A stretch of DNA of 64,000 bases from the NCBI GenBank assembly GCA_002633005.1, contig NMRA01000086.1, positions 124,001 through 188,000 of the forward strand, in the 5' to 3' direction. The DNA is from Phoronis australis (lineage: Eukaryota > Phoronida > Phoronidae). Shown here piece after piece: positions 60,201-63,610 of the stretch. The notes beneath the pieces were generated by a model. It was not told where the DNA came from, ran no database searches, and saw only the letters and a program-made list of their open reading frames with translations. The number at the start of each line of letters is the position of its first letter. Position 1 is the first letter of the stretch. A program made the position numbers and the translations under genes.

Positions 60201-63148
60201 AATTGCCATTTGGTTATCTTGTTGCAAATAATGGAAACTTTACAAATGTTTCATGATATTTACAAAAGATAAAAACCATGCTAGAAATACACTGAAATGT
60301 TCTTAATCCTTATTTTTAATTAAAGAAATTTGACAACATAGAATTTCTCTCATCCGCCTCGGTGTGTGCTGAATTGGTAAACACTTAAGTAGTTAAATCA
60401 CTGATTAAGTCGGTCTCTCAATGTATCTACAACTGTACAAAACTGTTTTATTGACTTAACTCCAATCCATTCATAATTATTAAGAATTTGGAAAAAATAC
60501 TAAAAGCATTGGAATCTCCTCAGACTGTAAGATTAGCTCAGATGTCTTAAATTAAGCTTACGGAAATGTAGGGATGTAGGTGAAAAGAAAAGAAAAGAAA
60601 TTACCGGTATGCGAAATTATTTAATGGTTACTTAAGGGGTAGTTTTATGCACAGCAATCTGAAGCACACTCGATATAACAGAATTTTCTTAGAAGGTGTT
60701 AAATTGACGTTTGTAAGAAACTGAAGCCATTCAAAGTAAAATATTTTTGTATTTAATTTTTAAAGATAAACAAACTTCAGGTTATCCATATCACTTACAA
60801 CATGGTTGACTTCTCTACACCAAATGTTGCTTGCATATTTTGTTCAATAAGTGCAATTAGTGAGTTCACGAGGCAAGCTACTAAACAGTGCATGGTTCAT
60901 ACCTTCAGACAAACTTTGGCTACCATACCTTTTCGCATTTTAGTCCTACTATTGCAAATCTTCATCTGCACTCTAACTGTTTTTTATCTTGAACTATGAT
61001 ATTTTTAGTCAGGTCAGTAACCTTCCAAGGTTATTTGTATAGCCGCCAGTACTTACACTAGGGCACTAGGTCAGTAAGTGAATGTTTGCCAGTCCTCTTG
61101 ATAGTAGTGCATTTATAACTCTCCTGCTTTACCATATTGCATTATGACAGGATACTACAGAGGCAACTATTTTAGACTAAACTGATTTTTATGTGAGCCA
61201 GCTGGACTTTTCTCATAACAGATGAAATTAAATCAATAGAACTTAGAAAGTAACAATCATATATTGGTGTTCGTTTTAGTGCTTTGATTTCATAGACTAT
61301 GGTATACTATATTGTCACCAAGTTAGGGCATGTTGGGGCAGACAAGTGAAATTTTTTTCATGTTTTCCACCAAATTAATGATTTTTCTGTATTCAAGTTC
61401 TATGCTGTTGCTACCAACAGGTAATGTTTAGACATTGGTAAATGCTTTTGAAAAATGAAAAAAGAGTAATTTTGGCAATTTAAAGAAATTGGTGAGATTT
61501 TACTGTTATTTTTTCAGTGATCAAATATATATCTTCATAGGAAAAGCAACTTGAACTGTAGCAGGTAATTGCCTTTAAAAGTTAACATTAGGTGAAAAAT
61601 TTGAATGAATGAATGACTTGGCTACAAAGTAACCGAGCTTCATAAGTAGAACAGTAGGATGCAGCAAATTGATCTTGCCCAACTAAGTATTTTTTCTCGT
61701 AAAATTTATCAACATTCTGATCACAAATCATGATTCCCATGTTTCATCACTATTTGTTTAACTTTTGCTCTTATTTGTTGTATTATTTCAAGATTCAAAT
61801 ATGTCTCATTTCACGTAGACATTGTACAGCAGAGTTGTCTGCGTATGAGGCAATTTGCTATATGTCCCGAAAATGGCATTTTCAGAATAGTCCACACCTT
61901 GGGCTTGTCTCCAGAAAGCTTTGGTACTAATAATTTCATCTTACCTGTTGGTGGTTTTATGTTTGAAGTGCTGCTACAGCCTGAAGGTTTTTTTTGTTCA
62001 TACACTCTGGCAGGTGCCCACCACTTGTTACAGTCATCCAAATAACATCTTCAATTGCTAAAGGTTTAACTTTTCTGTATAGTCTGTAATTAAGCTCATT
62101 ATGCCCCAAGGTTATTGTGAAGGACAGGACAAATCACATGTCAATGCACATTCAGCATTTATGTACATCAGAAATACCATGTTTCTAGCCATTGCTTTTG
62201 CAAACAACTCTGCAAGCTACAGCTCGGGGTAACCTAACCATCACAAAACCAAGCATTGACGTGGGGTTGTGTACAACGCGTTAGGTATGGTTCATAAAAT
62301 GTTTGTTTTTGGCAGAAGTGATGTATATAAGATCCCATGCAAACCACAAACATTAAACTGGAATAAATCTCAGTTAGTGGCTTTGAACGTTCCCATTGAA
62401 GAACTCGGTGAACTTCATGTGGTCCGTCAGCTTGGAATGCTAGCTGGCCTAATTGAAAAACAAAACATAGAGTCCCTTCCCAAAACATGAATCAAAGCAT
62501 ACGATGGCACTACATGGAGCTTTAAAGATATTTCGTGCTATATGTTATGGCACTGTTTAAAACCACAGACTGTAGAAAATAAATTTGACAGTAAAAAGTT
62601 CAAAGTGAAAGTATCGTTAAACATTGACCGTTGAGCCCTTTGTTACGTTGATATTTGATGCTCCTTGTGGATCCTTCTGTCTTTCTTCTATTTTCAATGT
62701 TACTGAAATATGAGTGATTTAATTTTGAAGGATAGTAATTAAAGAATTTGTTCATTTTAAGTCTTTATCCTCATTTTTCTGTTTGATATTCTAGTCAAAC
62801 AAAAGGACTAATTGCTCAGAAATTGGACCTCACTCTTTACGGAGGTAAACATTGTTTTCATGAGCTAATTACTTTACAGAGGTACACACCATCCCCGCAA
62901 AGATGTTCCGACGAGTTCTGACCATTGTCCAGGCTCACTGTAAACTGGGTTTGACTGCTACACTGGTGCGAGAGGATGATAAAATTGCTGATCTCAACTT
63001 TCTAATTGGGCCAAAACTATACGAGGCAAACTGGCTTGAGCTGCAAAACAGAGGCTTTATTGCCAAGGTTCAATGTGCTGAGGTTTGGTGTCCAATGACA
63101 CCAGAGTTCTATCGTGAGTACCTACAGACCAGGACTATGAAGAAGATG
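9254..63148 (+). CDS. ERCC3: ERCC3/XPB, TFIIH DNA translocase (14 coding exons, 3' end outside window)
   Basis: XPB is the 3'-5' translocase of TFIIH, which opens DNA in transcription initiation and nucleotide excision repair in the nucleus. Exons: 9254-9281, 9466-9546, 12392-12522, 13375-13455, 13949-14104, 14846-14920, 16236-16355, 16689-16894, 17808-17879, 18345-18451, 19030-19133, 20930-21002, 21579-21698, 62880-63148. They sum to 1623 nt (541 codons) with phases matching at every junction and collinear identity to human XPB. Motifs: N-terminal domain ([18 protein letters not shown]), Walker A PCGAGKT near residue 355, DEVH at 451-454, TATLV then the RED motif at 482-484. The second RecA-like domain and C-terminus lie past the window. 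Intron 13 is 41 kb; intron 1 is probably GC-AG. Confidence 0.97.
9466..9546 (+). CDS. ERCC3: ERCC3 exon 2
   Basis: Lysine-rich then acidic N-terminus ([19 protein letters not shown]), aligned with human KKKSRKRHYEDEEDDEED. Donor GTAATT; phase 1. Confidence 0.88.
9583..10068. mobile_element. Foldback element, copy 2, in ERCC3 intron 2
   Basis: Same family as 8251-8712 (TATGCCTCACACTGA, CAGTGTGAGGCATAATTC, AGCTTCCGTCGTATGAAGC). The interior is also palindromic: CATTCCAACTCGACGAAATA at about 9683 pairs with the GTATTAGTTGGAGTTGGAA stretch near 9900, so the element would fold into one long hairpin. The outermost left arm is missing. Confidence 0.8.
10568..12295. mobile_element. TA-flanked DNA transposon with subterminal repeat arrays, copy 1
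   Basis: Terminal inverted repeats CCGTAATCGTTCGGGTTAAC (left) and its reverse complement (right), flanked by TA on both sides. About 180 bp at each end is an array of GGGCGGTTAA/GGGCGCTTAA motifs separated by about 30 bp. The interior is AT-richer, with no intact ORF. A region near 11815-11940 is a broken relative of the ORF tail found in the other two copies. It lies in ERCC3 intron 2. Confidence 0.9.
12392..12522 (+). CDS. ERCC3: ERCC3 exon 3
   Basis: Encodes [20 protein letters not shown] then RPLWV, matching human DEYGAKDYR...HTSRPLWV. Acceptor TTTGCAG, donor GTCAGT; phase 0. Confidence 0.93.
12926..13130. repeat. Dispersed repeat family B, copy 1
   Basis: TTTTACTGTCATATAATC, then GATAGGATTCCATTCCCATT and CCATCAGCAACCCATG. 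Relatives occur at about 17222, 50237 and 57340. It is degenerate, with no coding content. Confidence 0.55.
13375..13455 (+). CDS. ERCC3: ERCC3 exon 4
   Basis: Encodes [20 protein letters not shown] then FLIAISE, nearly identical to human XPB. Flanks TTTACAG and GTAAGT; phase 0. Confidence 0.96.
13949..14104 (+). CDS. ERCC3: ERCC3 exon 5
   Basis: Core of the N-terminal domain: [38 protein letters not shown], then PDGIQEFIK. The sequence TTAYSLYAA-type core is where a human XP-B missense site lies (F99/T119 region, known from the family). Donor GTGGGC; phase 0. Confidence 0.96.
14846..14920 (+). CDS. ERCC3: ERCC3 exon 6
   Basis: Encodes [20 protein letters not shown] then ESQFP, matching human [20 protein letters not shown]. 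Donor GTAAGT; phase 0. Confidence 0.95.
15373..16212. mobile_element. 840-bp inverted-repeat transposon in ERCC3 intron 6
   Basis: The left end GGGCTGTTCCAGTAAAATCC and a G-run pair with the reverse complement of the right end (C-run, CAGATTTTGCTGGAACAGCC), arms about 35 bp. ATGGGTGGT-type subterminal repeats occur near both ends. No intact transposase is seen. Confidence 0.85.
16236..16355 (+). CDS. ERCC3: ERCC3 exon 7
   Basis: Encodes [18 protein letters not shown] and an acidic stretch. The acceptor lies only 23 bp downstream of the right end of an inverted-repeat transposon (15373-16212). Donor GTAGAC; phase 0. Confidence 0.92.
16431..16596. mobile_element. 166-bp MITE in ERCC3 intron 7
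   Basis: ATAGACCTAATTCATGCGGC at the left pairs with GTCGGCGTGAATTAGGTCTAT reversed at the right (20-nt arms with few mismatches). It lies wholly within the 333-bp intron, so it makes up half of it. Confidence 0.8.
16689..16894 (+). CDS. ERCC3: ERCC3 exon 8
   Basis: Variable Pro/Ser/acidic linker ([14 protein letters not shown]...), then conserved [14 protein letters not shown] and [17 protein letters not shown]. Donor GTGAGT; phase 2. Confidence 0.93.
17222..17400. repeat. Dispersed repeat family B, copy 2
   Basis: CCTTTTACTCTCATAAAATT, TATTCCTTACTGTGATAAGG and GCCATCAGTGACTTGAGAAA resemble the copy at 12926. Confidence 0.45.
17808..17879 (+). CDS. ERCC3: ERCC3 exon 9
   Basis: Encodes [20 protein letters not shown] then PDL, matching human [20 protein letters not shown]. 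Donor GTGAGC; phase 2. Confidence 0.96.
18345..18451 (+). CDS. ERCC3: ERCC3 exon 10
   Basis: Encodes the Q-motif-like region and first half of Walker [21 protein letters not shown] then GVIVLPCG. The Gly codon is split with exon 11. Confidence 0.97.
19030..19133 (+). CDS. ERCC3: ERCC3 exon 11 (Walker A)
   Basis: Completes GAGKT (ATP phosphate-binding loop), then [18 protein letters not shown] and VEQWRSQ (motif Ia region). Acceptor TTGTTGCAG, donor GTAAGT. Confidence 0.97.
19491..20112. repeat. 16-bp minisatellite with higher-order 252-bp repeat, ERCC3 intron 11
   Basis: About 39 units of consensus GATACTATGTCACTGC with variants. A distinctive variant run (GATAGTATGTCTCTGTAATA) recurs at 19805 and 20057, so blocks of about 252 bp were themselves duplicated. 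Because 16 is not a multiple of 3 and the unit lacks stops, all three plus-strand frames stay open, which makes spurious ORFs with a 16-residue period. Confidence 0.95.
20930..21002 (+). CDS. ERCC3: ERCC3 exon 12
   Basis: Encodes [20 protein letters not shown] then DKPM, nearly identical to human. Donor GTAGGC; phase 1. Confidence 0.97.
21374..21520. repeat. Dispersed repeat family A, single copy before ERCC3 exon 13
   Basis: TTTTTATGCGCCCACGTG, then CTGTCTGTCCGGCG and CTATCTCCAAAACC resemble the array beginning at about 46000. Confidence 0.5.
21579..21698 (+). CDS. ERCC3: ERCC3 exon 13, ending inside the DEVH motif
   Basis: Encodes [20 protein letters not shown] and [11 protein letters not shown] plus the first base of the Glu codon of DEVH. 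Donor G|GTGAGT; phase 1. The matching exon is 41 kb away. Confidence 0.96.
21720..23815. other. Intronic sequence without a supported gene
   Basis: Short ORFs only, no recognisable domains. 22800-23800 is notably AT-rich. Confidence 0.4.
23863..23868 (-). terminator. Candidate poly(A) signal for membrane gene 1
   Basis: AATAAA on the minus strand in the distal repeat unit. The equivalent site in the proximal unit (near 24407) has changed to AATGAA, so gene 1 may read through the relic to this distal signal. Confidence 0.35.
24141..24364 (-). pseudogene. Broken 3'-terminal fragment of a membrane-family paralog
   Basis: The fragment is homologous to the last about 75 codons of gene 1, offset by 544 bp. 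It keeps an aligned stop (TGA where gene 1 has TAA) and tail residues ([13 protein letters not shown] against [13 protein letters not shown]). It has an in-frame TAA inside the tail caused by a small insertion, and nothing upstream: sequence passes straight into the next repeat unit at 24365. Confidence 0.8.
24685..27222 (-). CDS. Uncharacterised multi-pass membrane protein, paralog 1 (845 aa)
   Basis: A single uninterrupted coding region inside ERCC3 intron 13, antisense. I recognise no named family. Visible parts: signal peptide (1-21); ectodomain (22-211) with six cysteines (49, 140, 175, 193, 194, 202) and several N-glycosylation sequons; TM1 about 213-235; a basic then disordered Ser/Pro-rich loop to about 345; TM2 about 371-394; TM3 about 440-463, followed by the invariant [16 protein letters not shown]4 about 538-560; a cluster of two or three TMs at 591-655; TM at about 731-752; a hydrophobic helix at 760-782; acidic tail. 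The strongest conservation is [20 protein letters not shown] through the C-terminal TM. A receptor or channel role is possible but unsupported. Confidence 0.93.
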   Translation of the reverse strand: MYARTIFLILLMMQLQREAYSQRGRGLFKDSKYVKDDSESTYKLENMLCRYKVTNKSEEALQDLILENKYSIVHVTLNFPDEVIFPEARFQDILEKKKWIWIWKSEGIKLLKIDFRFEFYSLGMLTSDVGYLTLNLTTKCNERSNGTMKIKSIRHLMSVLQYSLGSYIYPNSSLCYHKLAKTPHNFYYTQPYCCSFHVAPKCGHYVELYTDDWFVIMVYILVFLLSPLLLSALFTKPKEIFILESNGILRKKKSIANKKLDKLELRSRSIKGFDGVDFPKYVKTQSTHEEQGATDTTPTKLKSKDPNNESEANEPISPIEPLWSEPCTSSPIKAEVNKGIQYIPYNKDIPVRITRPLKFLLLMNSDNAVIGVIRRLLFFILLYPIVMYIYLLVVHFKYSEEVMFLVDVERKLNITGQLLNLFSFDQLYAGNFFSNPHYMFWSISMVAYGVTAVIFASGVPLYMLTDRLALDDGYMGFIKLPPKLRQKTTYDQGPKKIQRKMIHRLSLMINPNFWSFWFRDLVALFKCQEKCGPKEPLVRILWFIGYVFSLLNFFPLVNCLPLEMIARGLRKPEESTTRQLVKKYGRHQVAKLLGILLGVVVSVMGLLFAMFVFIESSRIVGLIIVYSVRGAVKNYLQVMPILSIILAGWQFLNTTLGNVEIRYLYYKKLIFDACQEENERLESNFDADDKTTETLEYPLVVYRKDGIPLIPRDLYYNVLYSLFPLSKHELPAIGQILFTAGFLYLIATTIDVFSEDSITSLGEALATLLAATLPNILQTVFKYDLDDISSDRHVLKVQAEIRRFYSLKQVTSSVEGGEAETADDALNVEVDEKKSLTEGEDETSV
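27223..27301 (-). promoter_or_regulatory. 5' UTR of paralog 1 with candidate 3' splice site
   Basis: On the minus strand, TTTATTCTATATTTTCAG ends at 27299, 76 nt before the ATG. The same signal occurs upstream of paralogs 2 and 3, so a leader exon probably lies further upstream (higher coordinates). Confidence 0.6.
27310..30480. other. Intronic sequence without a supported gene
   Basis: No coding exon recognised. At 29205-29262 TTAAGCACCCAC and CACCCACCCCCAAC resemble an eroded end of the TA-flanked transposon family. Confidence 0.35.
30482..30616. mobile_element. 135-bp foldback MITE
   Basis: GGTAAAAGTTGAGTAAACC at the left pairs with the reverse of GTTTACTCCACTTTTACC at the right. The arms continue through CTTCAAAATGGCT against AGCCATTTTGAAG. 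Confidence 0.8.
30620..33500. other. Intronic sequence without a supported gene
   Basis: Only short ORFs. Small hairpins of CTTCGG/CGAAG type occur near 31730-31850. Confidence 0.35.
33525..33585 (+). promoter_or_regulatory. Promoter-like motif cluster inside intron 13
   Basis: ACTTCCGGGTTCGCGGC (ETS-like) and AAAATGGCGG (YY1-like) occur 15 bp apart in a GC-richer island. The ATG at 33553 opens nine codons (MAVFLRVRI) to a GTGAGT donor. No second exon joins in frame at the acceptors I examined, so it is only a candidate nested start site. Confidence 0.25.
34359..34475 (+). pseudogene. Myb/SANT-like domain fragment (38 codons)
   Basis: Short [23 protein letters not shown] then VWRD resembles the first helix of the Myb/SANT-like DNA-binding domains found in Harbinger-type transposon proteins and MSANTD genes. 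The rest of the domain is missing. It is probably a transposon-derived remnant. Confidence 0.25.
34480..35940. other. Intronic sequence without a supported gene
   Basis: AT-rich, short ORFs only. Confidence 0.35.
35947..38101. mobile_element. TA-flanked DNA transposon, copy 2 (reverse orientation, contains assembly gap)
   Basis: Left end CCGTAATCATTCGGGTTAAC, right end GTTAACCCGAACGATTACGG, TA on both sides. The subterminal arrays (TTAACCGCCCAC, TTAAGCGCCC) are in the opposite order to copies 1 and 3. On the minus strand (36313-36420) it carries an ORF tail [20 protein letters not shown] that is shared with copy 3. Confidence 0.9.
36614..37356. other. Assembly gap (743 N)
   Basis: Unknown bases in the middle of transposon copy 2. 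Open frames reported through it are artefacts. Confidence 1.
38500..38990. repeat. Transposon-interior homology outside copy 2
   Basis: GGAAAAACATTCATTTTTCA, AAGATGTCC, CTGTCAATCACATG and GCGACAGTCCTAAATAA match the interior of copy 3 (about 58940-59345) in the same order, yet lie beyond the right end of copy 2. This suggests an older, partly lost element beside it. Confidence 0.6.
39000..41840. other. Intronic sequence without a supported gene
   Basis: Short ORFs only. TTAAGCGCCCATAGCTCAGG at about 39506 is another eroded transposon-end motif. Confidence 0.35.
41841..41846 (-). terminator. Possible poly(A) signal
   Basis: AATAAA on the minus strand, 150 bp past the ORF ending at 41996 and about 620 bp past the stop of paralog 2. 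Confidence 0.3.
41996..42292 (-). CDS. Unassigned exon-like ORF downstream of paralog 2
   Basis: Open from a possible acceptor (CCGCCTCAG) through about 98 codons to TAG. The residues look like a real globular protein ([43 protein letters not shown]) rather than a random frame. There is no good ATG, so it would have to be a terminal exon. It lies 178 bp beyond the paralog 2 stop on the same strand and could be an alternative 3' exon of it or a relic of another gene. I recognise no family. Confidence 0.35.
   Translation of the reverse strand, partial: EGRSERNKKYFRLARVLNNGSFSELTDEDKNKFPYKHVVEVRQFHPQELDTLLTIFPLKRNTDTKERSKKAVYVFIDVPIELEERSSPATIPAMYDPF
42470..45007 (-). CDS. Uncharacterised multi-pass membrane protein, paralog 2 (845 aa)
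   Basis: Same length and architecture as paralog 1: signal peptide (1-21); ectodomain with cysteines at 48, 139, 173, 191, 192, 201; TM1 about 211-234; basic ([13 protein letters not shown]) then Ser/Thr-rich loop; the [19 protein letters not shown] block before TM2; [31 protein letters not shown]; a C-terminal block [20 protein letters not shown] through ATTIDVF. By eye about four residues in five match paralog 1 over the last 100 conserved positions. The intact frame with mostly conservative changes implies selection. Function unknown. Confidence 0.93.
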   Translation of the reverse strand: MHTGTLFFLFTLVHVVRQVNSQVRTSLFKDMKYVVDKLAELPVGWTPCEYSVTDESVQALRQLIHENKRSLVYMTLNFPDGVIFPETSYQEILRMDRWIWIRKGEGLELLKVDFRFEFYSLGILSTDVGFVTLNFTAKCNLRSNGMQIDSLQQMMFVLQQSLGYYISTNSSLCYHKLAKSTKDQYYTQPYCCTFDQMSPECGHFIGIYTSGWFTITLYVFVFSLSPLLLASFFTKQKEIYILEPNGTLRRKKSLVHKRLESLNLKHNDQVEEVEFPNYIKKRNKTTQHNELDSTPSTSKSTAAKTDSHFNEHTVQTEPLCSEPSTLSPIETEVNSGVQYITYNKHTPVRITHPFKFLLLLNVDNLVIGVIRRLLFFVLLYPAVIYVYWIVVHFMYNDHIMFLIDVETKMNITGQLMELLFFDHLYAGNFFSNPRYIFWSICMVAYGVTAVIFSSGVPLYMLTERLALDDGYMGFIKLPYNLRQKTIYDQGTRKIQRKMAHRLSLIVNPKFWRFWFKELVALFRCREQCGLKESMIRILLFFGYIISLLNFLPLTNCLPFDMIVRNVRKPEDSETRRLVRTYGRRKLAKLLAIMIVLVVIVWGMIFAVYIFMESSRIVVIIIIYSVRGAVKNYLQVMPILSIIAAGWYFLKTTLGNVENRYLYYKKIIFDVCLQEHERLESKCEANEKIETHTYPLVIYRRDGIPLIPHDLYYNVLFRLFPLSKHELPAIGQLLITAGFLYLIATTIDVFSKNSIANLGEALTTLLAATLPNLLQAVFKYEQDAITTDRHVFKVEAEIRRAYSLQKQLTSVVKEAEAEPAAQVLDIELQEVDEKESLREGEAESSL
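45008..45081 (-). promoter_or_regulatory. 5' UTR of paralog 2 with candidate 3' splice site
   Basis: On the minus strand, TTTATTCTATGTTTGTAG ends at 45079, 71 nt before the ATG. It is nearly the same signal as in paralogs 1 and 3. Confidence 0.6.
45999..47200. repeat. Degenerate tandem array of dispersed repeat family A
   Basis: Two landmarks alternate about every 390-440 bp: CCACCTAGTGGCCATTTTTA (46330, 46720, 47158 variants) and CCCCTAGTGGCAATTTTAGT (46181, 46580, 47021 variants). The array starts with TTTTTATGCGCCCACAT as at 21374. Open frames here are remnants or chance. Confidence 0.7.
47200..48160. other. Intronic sequence without a supported gene
   Basis: Nothing recognised on either strand. 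Confidence 0.35.
48164..48337. mobile_element. 174-bp foldback MITE
   Basis: GGGGCCCGTTTCAAGAAAACT at the left pairs with the reverse complement of AGTTTCTTGGAACGGTCCC at the right; the interior is also partly symmetric. Confidence 0.75.
48340..50235. other. Intronic sequence without a supported gene
   Basis: A minus-strand open stretch at 48395-48789 is GC-richer but has no recognisable domain and two frames open at once, so it is not called. Confidence 0.35.
50237..50345. repeat. Dispersed repeat family B, copy 3
   Basis: GCTTTTACTGTCATGAAATC, then CCATGATAGGAATCTATTTC and CTATCAGCTACTCAAGAAAA. Confidence 0.5.
50440..51090. repeat. Dispersed repeat family A, second degenerate block
   Basis: CCCCTTGTGGCAATATCAGT (about 50922) and GTGCCATAGTGGCCATTTTT (about 51051) match the landmarks of the 46-kb array. 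Confidence 0.55.
51124..51364. mobile_element. 241-bp foldback MITE
   Basis: TTCAATAGGTAAATCA at the left and its reverse complement at the right. The arms extend inward through GTCAGACGTTTCTGCCCTCT and its inverse to near the centre. Confidence 0.85.
51380..52710. other. Intronic sequence without a supported gene
   Basis: Short ORFs only; no domain recognised. Confidence 0.35.
52715..53095. repeat. Direct duplication of about 105 bp (52715-52818 and 52988-53095)
   Basis: TTAGGCAC, AATATGTAA, GGGTAAAAA, AAGGCATTATTTC and CCATGGGC occur in the same order in both, offset by 273 bp. Confidence 0.7.
53100..53980. other. Intronic sequence without a supported gene
   Basis: Nothing recognised. 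Confidence 0.35.
53981..54070. repeat. Two 45-bp tandem units near the 3' side of paralog 3
   Basis: CCCTTaAGTTCCCCCACAATG starts each unit (53981, 54026). Each holds a small hairpin ACCCTTCTGTAAAGGGT. The units differ by about one base. Confidence 0.9.
54345..56891 (-). CDS. Uncharacterised multi-pass membrane protein, paralog 3 (848 aa)
   Basis: Third intact intronless member. Signal peptide (1-21); ectodomain with sequons and cysteines at 142, 147, 177, 194, 195, 203; TM1 about 213-236; loop; [20 protein letters not shown] before TM2; [13 protein letters not shown] after TM3; [18 protein letters not shown]-terminal block [20 protein letters not shown]. Unlike paralogs 1 and 2 it lacks the first ectodomain cysteine (position about 49) but has an extra one five residues after C142, keeping six in total. 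The tail differs (ends EDVELTAV). Family and function not recognised. Confidence 0.93.
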   Translation of the reverse strand: MHAAAIFSFLLMAGFQRQVSSQVRTDLFTDMIYVEDGHFDEEINMTNSDVSNYTLTDKSTFDLQKLVQYEKNNIIYMKLLFPSDAIFPETSYREILQMDRWIWIRNAAGVKLLKVDFRFEFFSLGTLSSDVEHVTLNFTTICDPKQCGVEKIESPHQMRSILQHSLGMYIPANSSLCYHKLANSMDNYYAQPTCCSNELFPNCGHFVELHPNDWFVFTVYVLVFSLSPLLLTVFITKPKETYTLRRNGILRRKQSFAKKMLRTLNIQENDNEWDEEVDFPNYVKKRADDGQRAVDKTRSGLKRAANKDPSSSEQLSPIELLCSQPAVSTGKADVCCGIKYIMYNKDTPVRLTHPLKFLLLLNIDNIVLGVIRRLLFFVLFYPILIHVYLLVVHIKYSKHVMFLTDVETKMNITGHLLELFFFDHLYAGTVFSNPYLIFWTLSMVAYGITATIFSTGVPLFILMDRLSVDDGYMGFIKLPTRLRQKTRYDPDTQKLQRKMVHRLSLMIDPQFWCFWFKELVALFRCHERCGVKESLVRILLFFGYIMSLLSFLPLVNCLPFDIIARALRQPEESETRRLVKKYGRQQLAQLIAIIFAVTMSLWGLLFAIFIFMESSRIAGLIIIYTVRGVVRNYIQIIPIVSIILAGWHFLQTTLSNVEKQYLSYKKIIFDACIQEDDRLKSKFSPDEKLLQFPAYPLVVYRRDGIPLIPRDLYYKVLFNLFPLGKHELPAIGKLLFTAGFLHLVATTVGVFSEDSITSLGEALTTLLAATIPNFLQAVFKFDQDPITTDSHNFKVHKEIRRLYLLNGQVTSELEHKVVEPAAEDLGTESQNEETKTAAQTEDVELTAV
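56892..56991 (-). promoter_or_regulatory. 5' UTR of paralog 3 with candidate 3' splice site
   Basis: On the minus strand, GTTTATTCTATATTTCAG ends at 56989, 97 nt before the ATG; as for paralogs 1 and 2, a leader exon upstream is implied. Confidence 0.6.
57340..57550. repeat. Dispersed repeat family B, copy 4
   Basis: CCTTTTGCTGTCATAATATC, CATGACAGGATTCCATTTCC and GTCATGGGTAATGCG match the other copies. Confidence 0.55.
58075..59892. mobile_element. TA-flanked DNA transposon, copy 3 (1.8 kb)
   Basis: Left end CCGTAAACGTTCGGGTTAAC, right end its reverse complement, TA on both sides. It is the most complete copy, in the same orientation as copy 1, with subterminal arrays at both ends. The plus strand at about 59415-59524 encodes the tail [20 protein letters not shown]...CKHGKNIK, matching copy 2; another piece ([15 protein letters not shown]) lies near 58980. 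No complete transposase can be assembled by eye. Confidence 0.92.
59900..62870. other. Intronic sequence without a supported gene
   Basis: AT-rich. Overlapping short open stretches at 61811-62045 and 62234-62490 have no recognisable domain. Confidence 0.35.
62880..63148 (+). CDS. ERCC3: ERCC3 exon 14 (rest of DEVH, TAT motif, RED motif)
   Basis: Acceptor CTTTACAG; it begins with AG that completes GAG (Glu), followed by [31 protein letters not shown] and [20 protein letters not shown]. It ends RTMKKM at a GTAAGT donor, phase 0. The next exon (human LLYTMNPNKF...) is outside the window. Confidence 0.97.
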
Positions 63149-63154
63149 GTAAGT

Positions 63155-63610
63155 TGTGATGGTGGTGGTGTGGTGCCATGGGTGATGGTGTGTGGTGGTC
63201 AGGCAATGGTGGTGAGGTAATGGTGGTTGGGTGATATTGTCAGTGTGGTGATGATGGGGTGGTGGCAGATGGTGGGGTGGCATAGGAGTGATGATGCTGG
63301 GGTGGTGGTGGTGGTGATAATAGTGGTGGTATTGGGTTGGTGGCAGTGTGGTGGGGTGGTGTGGGTTGACGGTGGTGTTGTAGTGGTGATGTTGTGGTGT
63401 TGTGGTGGTGATGTTGTGATGGTGATGTTGTGGTGGTGATGTTGTAGTGGTGTGGTGGTGATGTTGTGATGGTGATGGAGTGTTGTTCTGGTGATGGTGA
63501 TGTGGTGGTGATGTAGTGGTGGTTTGGTAGTGTTGGTGGCAGTGTGGTGGTGGGGTAATGATGGTGCTGTTGGTGTCAGTGTGGTGATGGAGTGTTGTTG
63601 CAGTAGTTGT
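63155..63610. repeat. GTG/GATG-rich simple repeat after ERCC3 exon 14
   Basis: GTGGTG, GTGATG and GTTGTG units run about 455 bp, starting just past the exon 14 donor. It produces His/Thr/Pro-rich frames on the minus strand that are not genes. Confidence 0.9.

Larger units (their letters stand above)
21699..62879 (+). other. ERCC3: ERCC3 intron 13, 41,181 bp
   Basis: Bounded by G|GTGAGT and CTTTACAG. It contains three antisense membrane-protein genes, two TA-flanked transposons, the assembly gap and many repeats. The largest other fully contained intron in the model is 2.8 kb. Confidence 0.93.

Noticed and set aside
62234-62490. Overlapping plus and minus frames just before ERCC3 exon 14
   Set aside because: Both strands open over the same stretch, no domain, no supporting splice signals in ERCC3 frame.
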